Shown: piece after piece, positions 6,155 through 11,019 of the stretch
How positions within the stretch are numbered: position 1 is the first letter of the stretch
Layout: every line of letters starts with the position of its first letter
DNA from: Actinomycetota bacterium
GTDB lineage: Bacteria > Actinomycetota > Actinomycetes > S36-B12 > UBA5976
DNA length: 12,882 nucleotides
Reading direction: 5' to 3'
Assembly: GCA_009923375.1 (NCBI GenBank)
Contig: RFTO01000017.1
Coordinates: forward strand, 1 to 12,882
Translations under genes and position numbers: made by a program
The notes under the pieces: model-generated
What the model was told of the DNA's origin: nothing
Databases searched by the model: none
What the model saw: only the letters and a program-made list of their open reading frames with translations

Positions 6155-9100
6155 ATGTTTAAGAGGTCCGAGTTGTTTTCGCTTATGCGCCTGCCGCGCC
6201 GATCGGTTGCAGCTGCGACGACGGCTGCGCTAGTGGCTGGACTCATCGCAGTGATCTCCTCTGCAGTCACCTCTCCCGCACAGGCGGTCGCATCTCAGCG
6301 ACTCGTCATCCACGTCCCGGGTACACCTCGCGTGCTTCCTGCGACTCCGCGACTCCAGATGGTCGGCACTGGATCTGTGGCGCCGCAGGTGGCTAGCACT
6401 TACGGCACTGATGACTACGGCTGGTTCGGTTTAATTACCGCGCCCAGCGAGCAGAAGCCTTGGGTAATCACCTCGTCCGCTACCGGCGTCGCGGAGTGGA
6501 GTATCGACTCTGCTCCAGCGGCCAATGAGTTGTGGCTGCGGCAAGATGGCACGATAACTACAAGTGCTGCCTACGCTCGGCGTGCCTTGCAAATCCACAT
6601 CACGCAAGCACTTGCAGACAGCGGGGCTATTGCTGTTGCTTACAACGACGCTGGGGCCACAGGCACTGCAACGGATATCGCAGCTACAGATTCTTACGGT
6701 CCGTATGTGAACGTTCCCGTCTCCGACACCACCAAGAAGGTGTCCGTGACGGTATCCATCGGTGGAACGACTCATGGAGCAGCAGTCGTTGTAGACGCGC
6801 GCAAATACGGCGGACTCTGGTTCTCCGGCAGTTTTGCCGGTGCACGCACGACGCGCGCTTGGGCCGATGGTTATGCCGTCATCCATTACAACCGTGCTGA
6901 TGGGCAATATGACGGTTGGGGAATGCACTTGTGGGATGGGTACCGCAATGACTCCACCCAAGGTGACCCAGCGGTGACGTGGCCTAAGGCTTATCCATCT
7001 TCGATGGTGGCAGACCCGTTCGGCATCCAGTTCCGAGTCCCCCTTGCGGCAAACGCAACGAAAATGGCATGGATCATTCACAAGGGTGACGTCAAGGCTG
7101 TCGGGAGTGACCAGTTCCTTGACATGAATAAAAATGGTGGAGAAGTCTGGTTCGTGCAGGACGACGTGGATGCAGATGGCAATGCCGCATTCGCAGCTCC
7201 CCAGCTCCCAGGAATCGATGCCGATCTTGGCAAGCAGCGAGCAATTTGGTGGAATCGCACCACAATCGCCTGGCCCTACGACGCCACTGAAACGTCCTCG
7301 TTCGAGATTGCGTTTGCAGCGCAAGGTGGCATGCGTATCGACGAGGACGGGATTCACGGAGCAACGAACGTCGTTCGCCTTGGGGATTACGCCACGAGCC
7401 TCGATGGGGACACGCTCAATGCCAACCCTTACTTGTTCAATTACGGAGCAATCGACAGTTCAGTGTTAACCGTCGATCAAATCAAGGAATTCCTTCGCGG
7501 CCAGGTCGCGATCGTTGAAGTAAATCGTGACACCGGCATCCCGATTCGCGCCACTGCCCCTCAGATTGGGCCAGTGCTTGACGACATCACCACAAGTGAT
7601 GCGCCGTTAGGTGTGACGTGGAACGACGGAACGCCCTCGGTAAGTGTGTGGGCGCCCACAGCGCAGGCAGTTTCGCTACTGCTTTACCCAACGGGTGTGA
7701 GCACGAAGGTGCAGACCTTGCCGATGGATCGCAGCGACGACGGTGTGTGGTCGATCGAGGGGTTGCCGAAGTGGAACTACAAGTTCTACAAATTCCGCGC
7801 CACTGTGTTCGTGCCATCTTTGGGAGCAGTAGTCGACAACGTGAGCACAGACCCGTACTCGTTGGCTTTGTCGACAAACGGGGTGCGCTCTCAGATGGTC
7901 GATTTGAATGACCCCAAGACCAAACCCGCAGGCTGGGACACCTTGGTTAAGCCAAAGTTGAACAGCATTGCGGACTCGTCAATCTACGAACTGCAGGTTC
8001 GCGACTTCAGTGTCGCAGATAAGACAGTTCCGTCGGCTGCCCGCGGCACCTACGGTGCTTTCACGTATCTCCGCTCCGACGGAATGCGACACCTTGCAGC
8101 GCTGGCGAAGGCGGGCTTGACACACATTCACCTGCTACCTGTGTTCGACTTCGCCACTGTCGATGAGACCAAGGCGAATTGGAGCCAGCCGGACAGTGGC
8201 GACTTAGCCTCGATGGATCCTGCCTCCGATGAGCAGCAGGCGGCAGTTGCCGAAACCAAGAGTCAAGATGCGTACAACTGGGGTTACGACCCGCAGCACT
8301 TCACGACTCCCGAGGGCTCTTACGCCAAGACTCCCATGGGGTATAGCCGAACCAAGGACATGCGCAGCATGGTTTCCGGTCTGGCCAAGGCTGGTTTGCG
8401 CACAGTCATGGATGTGGTTTACAACCACACAAACTCCGCCGGACAGAGCGAGCGCAGCACCTTCGACAAGCTTGTCCCTGGCTATTACTACCGCCTGAAC
8501 AGCGACGGCAGTGTTGCCAATAGCACCTGTTGTTCGAACACCGCGACCGAACGCACGATGATGGGCCGTTTCGTCCGCGACAGTTTGCACACATGGGCAG
8601 TCGACTACAAGGTGGACGGTTTCCGCTTTGACATCATGGGTCACCTGCCCAAGCAACTTCTGCAGGACATTCGGTCGGACATGGATGCGTTGACGCTGGA
8701 GAACGATGGCGTCGATGGTTCCAAGGTGATTCTCTACGGAGAGGGCTGGAACTTCGGCGAGGTTGCGAGTGGAGCTCGCTTCGAGCAAGCGATCCAGCAA
8801 AACCTAGCTGGTACCGGAATCGGAAGTTTCGATGATCGTGTCCGTGACGTTGTCCGTGGCGGGGGACCGTTTGACAGCGATCCGCGTATGCAGGGCTTCG
8901 GTTCGGGACTCTGTGTTGATCCCAATGGTTCCTTACTCGATGGCGATGTGGAGCAAGCTTGCGCGACAGCGTTGGCACAGACGGACAACCTCAAGGTGTC
9001 TCTGTCGGGTGAATTGGCCAGCAGCGACCCGCAATTTGCTGACTTCACATTCACGGATACCACGGGCAGTGATTCCGAAGGTTTCTTGATCAGCTACAAC

Positions 9101-9874
9101 GGGCAACCCTCCGGCTACACGGGCATTCCTAGCGAAGCAATCGAGTACGTCGATTCCCATGACGATACAACGTTGTTCGATAACCTGGCATTCAAACTGC
9201 CTGCGAAGACCAACTCCGCTGGTCGCGTTCGTGCTCAGTTGGTGTCACTCGCGGTTCCCTTCCTGTCACAGGGCATCCCCTTCCTCGTTGGTGGGACCGA
9301 CATGTTGCGCAGTAAGTCGTTGGACAAGAACTCCTACGACAGCGGTGACTGGTTCAACGCCATCGATTGGTCTGGTAAGACCAACGGTTGGGGTAAGGGT
9401 TTGCCGATGAACGGCGACAATGCAAGTCGCTGGGACCAGGCAACCGAAGCATTGAGCAACCCCGCGATCAACGTGCGTCCAATGGACATCAGGAATGCCA
9501 GTGATCGGTTCCTGGACCTGTTGAAGATTCGTTACTCGACTCCGTTGTTCCGCTTGGGCAACTCGCAGGACATCGCAGATCGACTTCGCTTCCCACAAGG
9601 TGGCGAGGCTCAGAAACCTGGAGTCATCGTTATGCAGATCCTCTCGCAAGGGGATGGCCTGACGACACTCGATCGACGCTGGAAGTCTGTTGTCGTGGTG
9701 TTCAACTCCGGCAGCAAGCCAGCTACCGACACTGTTGATTCACTCGCAGACGGAACATTCGACCTACACCCGGTTCAGAAGCGTGGAGCTGATTCGATTG
9801 TAAAGACGGCGACGTTGGTTGACGGCACCTTCAACGTTCCTGGGCGTACGGTGGCGGTGTTCGTACAGAAATAA
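6155..9874 (+). CDS. pulA: Secreted type I pullulanase
   Basis: 1239-residue extracellular debranching enzyme expected to hydrolyse alpha-1,6 links in pullulan, glycogen and starch. The start has TTGGAGG four bases upstream. The signal peptide is residues 1-44 (hydrophobic core 18-36, cleavage after A-Q-A). There is no lipobox and no LPxTG-type tail, so it is probably released. Layout: a possible degenerate CBM41-like module (~49-150), a Ser/Thr/Ala-rich spacer domain (~150-235), a canonical CBM41 from ~240 (IHYNR, then GWGMHLWDG), a linker domain, CBM48 from ~483 (VSVWAPTAQAV), then the GH13 barrel. The pullulanase signature YNWGYDP is at 707-713. Region I is D753VVYNH758, the nucleophile D826 is in GFRFD, the acid/base E863 is in YGEGW, and H1002/D1003 are in SHDD. 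A C-terminal beta-domain follows (~1070-1239). The adjacent malEFG and GH13 genes complete the pathway. Confidence 0.95.
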   Translation: MFKRSELFSLMRLPRRSVAAATTAALVAGLIAVISSAVTSPAQAVASQRLVIHVPGTPRVLPATPRLQMVGTGSVAPQVASTYGTDDYGWFGLITAPSEQKPWVITSSATGVAEWSIDSAPAANELWLRQDGTITTSAAYARRALQIHITQALADSGAIAVAYNDAGATGTATDIAATDSYGPYVNVPVSDTTKKVSVTVSIGGTTHGAAVVVDARKYGGLWFSGSFAGARTTRAWADGYAVIHYNRADGQYDGWGMHLWDGYRNDSTQGDPAVTWPKAYPSSMVADPFGIQFRVPLAANATKMAWIIHKGDVKAVGSDQFLDMNKNGGEVWFVQDDVDADGNAAFAAPQLPGIDADLGKQRAIWWNRTTIAWPYDATETSSFEIAFAAQGGMRIDEDGIHGATNVVRLGDYATSLDGDTLNANPYLFNYGAIDSSVLTVDQIKEFLRGQVAIVEVNRDTGIPIRATAPQIGPVLDDITTSDAPLGVTWNDGTPSVSVWAPTAQAVSLLLYPTGVSTKVQTLPMDRSDDGVWSIEGLPKWNYKFYKFRATVFVPSLGAVVDNVSTDPYSLALSTNGVRSQMVDLNDPKTKPAGWDTLVKPKLNSIADSSIYELQVRDFSVADKTVPSAARGTYGAFTYLRSDGMRHLAALAKAGLTHIHLLPVFDFATVDETKANWSQPDSGDLASMDPASDEQQAAVAETKSQDAYNWGYDPQHFTTPEGSYAKTPMGYSRTKDMRSMVSGLAKAGLRTVMDVVYNHTNSAGQSERSTFDKLVPGYYYRLNSDGSVANSTCCSNTATERTMMGRFVRDSLHTWAVDYKVDGFRFDIMGHLPKQLLQDIRSDMDALTLENDGVDGSKVILYGEGWNFGEVASGARFEQAIQQNLAGTGIGSFDDRVRDVVRGGGPFDSDPRMQGFGSGLCVDPNGSLLDGDVEQACATALAQTDNLKVSLSGELASSDPQFADFTFTDTTGSDSEGFLISYNGQPSGYTGIPSEAIEYVDSHDDTTLFDNLAFKLPAKTNSAGRVRAQLVSLAVPFLSQGIPFLVGGTDMLRSKSLDKNSYDSGDWFNAIDWSGKTNGWGKGLPMNGDNASRWDQATEALSNPAINVRPMDIRNASDRFLDLLKIRYSTPLFRLGNSQDIADRLRFPQGGEAQKPGVIVMQILSQGDGLTTLDRRWKSVVVVFNSGSKPATDTVDSLADGTFDLHPVQKRGADSIVKTATLVDGTFNVPGRTVAVFVQK

Positions 9875-9884
9875 AGACTGTCTC

Positions 9885-9931
9885 ATCAGTACGGCGGGGC
9901 ACCAGAGATAACGGTGCCCCGCCCTACTGAT
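9885..9931 (+). terminator. Strong hairpin terminator after pulA
   Basis: ATCAGTA + GGCGGGGCACC pairs with GGTGCCCCGCC + TACTGAT. That gives an 11-bp and a 7-bp stem split by one C/C mismatch, with a 9-base loop. It starts 11 bases after the pulA stop and is followed by TTAAG, so the U-tract is weak. The hairpin is nearly symmetric and could also act on the minus strand. Confidence 0.8.
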
Positions 9932-9956
9932 TTAAGCCCGGTCGCCTGAACTCTTT

Positions 9957-9986
9957 AACCGCCGATGTGGGAACCGCTGATGTGAG
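9957..9986. repeat. Short 15-bp tandem repeat
   Basis: Two adjacent copies, AACCGCCGATGTGGG and AACCGCTGATGTGAG, match at 13 of 15 positions. They lie in the convergent spacer between pulA and the lipoprotein gene. No function is evident. Confidence 0.5.
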
Positions 9987-10076
9987 CGCGTCCCGGCGGC
10001 ATTCTCAGGGAGTTTCCTGCCCATGCAAGCAGAGTGCCGTGCGCGTTGCCTCATCTGTTCGCGGCTAAGGGTGGGT

Positions 10077-10102
10077 CAGCAAAGTGGATATCGTCTTTGC
10101 TG
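10077..10102 (-). terminator. Hairpin downstream of the lipoprotein gene
   Basis: CAGCAAAG and CTTTGCTG form a perfect 8-bp stem with a 10-base loop, 38 bases past the lipoprotein stop on the minus strand. There is no U-tract, so it may be a weak terminator or merely a stabilising end. The rest of the spacer (9932-10140) shows nothing further I can support. Confidence 0.35.
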
Positions 10103-10140
10103 GAGAGAAACCCCAGTTGTGATGGCGACCGCGGTAACGG

Positions 10141-10788
10141 TTACTTCAATTTCAGGCAGGTAGACATCAAAGCTTGGTAGGACGCGGCGAAGTCAGCAAA
10201 GTCAACGACCGCCTTGATGTCTTTTGCATTGTTGGTGTCCACCCAGGTCGCGCCGGTGGAATCGGTGTAGGGCGAAGCCTGATCCCAGTAGTACGGCTTA
10301 CCCGAATCCACATTTGAGTAGAACTTCACTGCAGCATCAGCCCAGAGCACCTGCGCCGGATCCTTTGCAAGAGGCTTCATCGCTTTTACCTGCGTGATTG
10401 CCTGCTTGACAAGCGGATCTCCCGTGGTCAAGTGGCTAACGGGGGCATTAAATGAAAGTTGCTTATCAAAGAACAGGATGTAAGTCTTGTACTTCTTACA
10501 GAACGGTCCGGACCACACATCTTCCTTGGGCGGCTCGATTACCTTGGTCGCAAGGGCAGCAACTTTGCTCTTGTTAAATCGATCAGGAGCCGCCCCAGCA
10601 ACTGTCGCCTTGGCGGTCGCAGATGCGCTTGGGGTCGCCGAAGCTGTGAATGCCTGAGACGGGGCCAAAAAAGACCCACTGAATTCAGGCATTGCCACGG
10701 TCATTCCTTGGGTGGATTCATTTGCGCATGCGGAAAGTCCAATTCCCAAGACTGACACGATTACCAGCGACACGACTGACTTGCGCAC
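10141..10788 (-). CDS. Lipoprotein of unknown function
   Basis: 215-residue protein, not recognised. The start is the GTG at 10788, with GGAGG five bases upstream. The frame extends 30 codons further, but only this start gives a proper lipoprotein signal peptide: RK at 2-3, hydrophobic core 5-18 and lipobox LSAC with the lipidated C21. Residues ~22-70 form an Ala/Thr/Ser/Pro-rich flexible linker. The folded part (~71-215) contains aromatic-rich patches (KKYKTYILFF, KPYYWDQASPY) and two further cysteines, C97 and C211 near the C-terminus, which could pair. It would be anchored on the outer face of the cytoplasmic membrane. It is divergent from the repeat-protein gene and convergent with pulA, so it is probably not part of the sugar operon. 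Confidence 0.75.
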   Translation of the reverse strand: MRKSVVSLVIVSVLGIGLSACANESTQGMTVAMPEFSGSFLAPSQAFTASATPSASATAKATVAGAAPDRFNKSKVAALATKVIEPPKEDVWSGPFCKKYKTYILFFDKQLSFNAPVSHLTTGDPLVKQAITQVKAMKPLAKDPAQVLWADAAVKFYSNVDSGKPYYWDQASPYTDSTGATWVDTNNAKDIKAVVDFADFAASYQALMSTCLKLK

Positions 10789-10793
10789 GAAAA

Positions 10794-10798
10794 CCTCC
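10794..10798 (-). promoter_or_regulatory. Ribosome-binding site fixing the lipoprotein start
   Basis: GGAGG on the minus strand is five bases before the GTG at 10788. It supports the shorter, signal-peptide-bearing frame. Confidence 0.7.
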
Positions 10799-10870
10799 GA
10801 ATTGACGTCTCTTAGGTGAGGAGGGTAACCCTTTTGTGCCTTTCTTGGGGGTGCCAAGTCCGAAAAACAG

Positions 10871-10890
10871 TTTTCCACATGTTTTCCACA
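10871..10890 (+). repeat. Two TTTTCCACA repeats resembling DnaA boxes
   Basis: TTTTCCACA occurs at 10871-10879 and 10882-10890, exactly 11 bases apart. Each copy differs by one base from the DnaA-box forms TTATCCACA and TTGTCCACA. They lie between the divergent lipoprotein and repeat-protein genes. There is no dnaA/dnaN context and no AT-rich unwinding stretch, so a replication origin is not claimed. Confidence 0.4.
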
Positions 10891-10961
10891 ACTCCGAGTA
10901 AATGTGTCTGATTTATACGAATTGTTCTGATGTCAATTTTGGAATTAACCCCCCTCCGGTA

Positions 10962-10990
10962 GTGACAGCCGCGCGACAACAGGGCATTAT
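10962..10990 (+). promoter_or_regulatory. Candidate promoter of the repeat-protein gene
   Basis: GTGACA (10962-10967) and CATTAT (10985-10990) are 17 bases apart, matching 5/6 and 4/6 of consensus. They lie 30 bases before the start codon. Facing the other way, TTGACA (10936-10931) and TATAAA (10917-10912) are only 13 bases apart, too short for a standard promoter. Confidence 0.4.
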
Positions 10991-11008
10991 TAGCCAATCA
11001 ATGCCTTC

Positions 11009-11016
11009 AAGGAGGT
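11009..11016 (+). promoter_or_regulatory. Strong ribosome-binding site of the repeat-protein gene
   Basis: AAGGAGGT is a full Shine-Dalgarno match just before the ATG at 11020. It fixes the start of a frame that has no stop in the window. Confidence 0.8.
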
Positions 11017-11019
11017 CAC

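Noticed and set aside
6431..7357. 308-codon minus-strand frame inside pulA
   Set aside because: It is antisense to a well-supported pullulanase. Its translation has no recognisable domain and is a typical shadow in GC-rich DNA.
8204..8800. 198-codon minus-strand frame inside the catalytic part of pulA
   Set aside because: It lies opposite conserved regions I-III of the enzyme, so the sequence constraint belongs to pulA.
10134..10147. GTAAC-G-GTTAC palindrome at the lipoprotein stop codon, considered as an operator
   Set aside because: Its centre is odd and it sits at the 3' end of a gene with no promoter nearby, so chance is likelier.
10023..10163. 46-codon plus-strand frame with four cysteines after pulA
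   Set aside because: Only a weak GGGAG ten bases upstream, it lies beyond the pulA terminator and overlaps the lipoprotein gene end antisense. Nothing supports expression.
10860..10990. Replication origin, considered because of the two DnaA-box-like sites
   Set aside because: Only two imperfect boxes, no AT-rich unwinding element, and no dnaA, dnaN or parAB neighbours.
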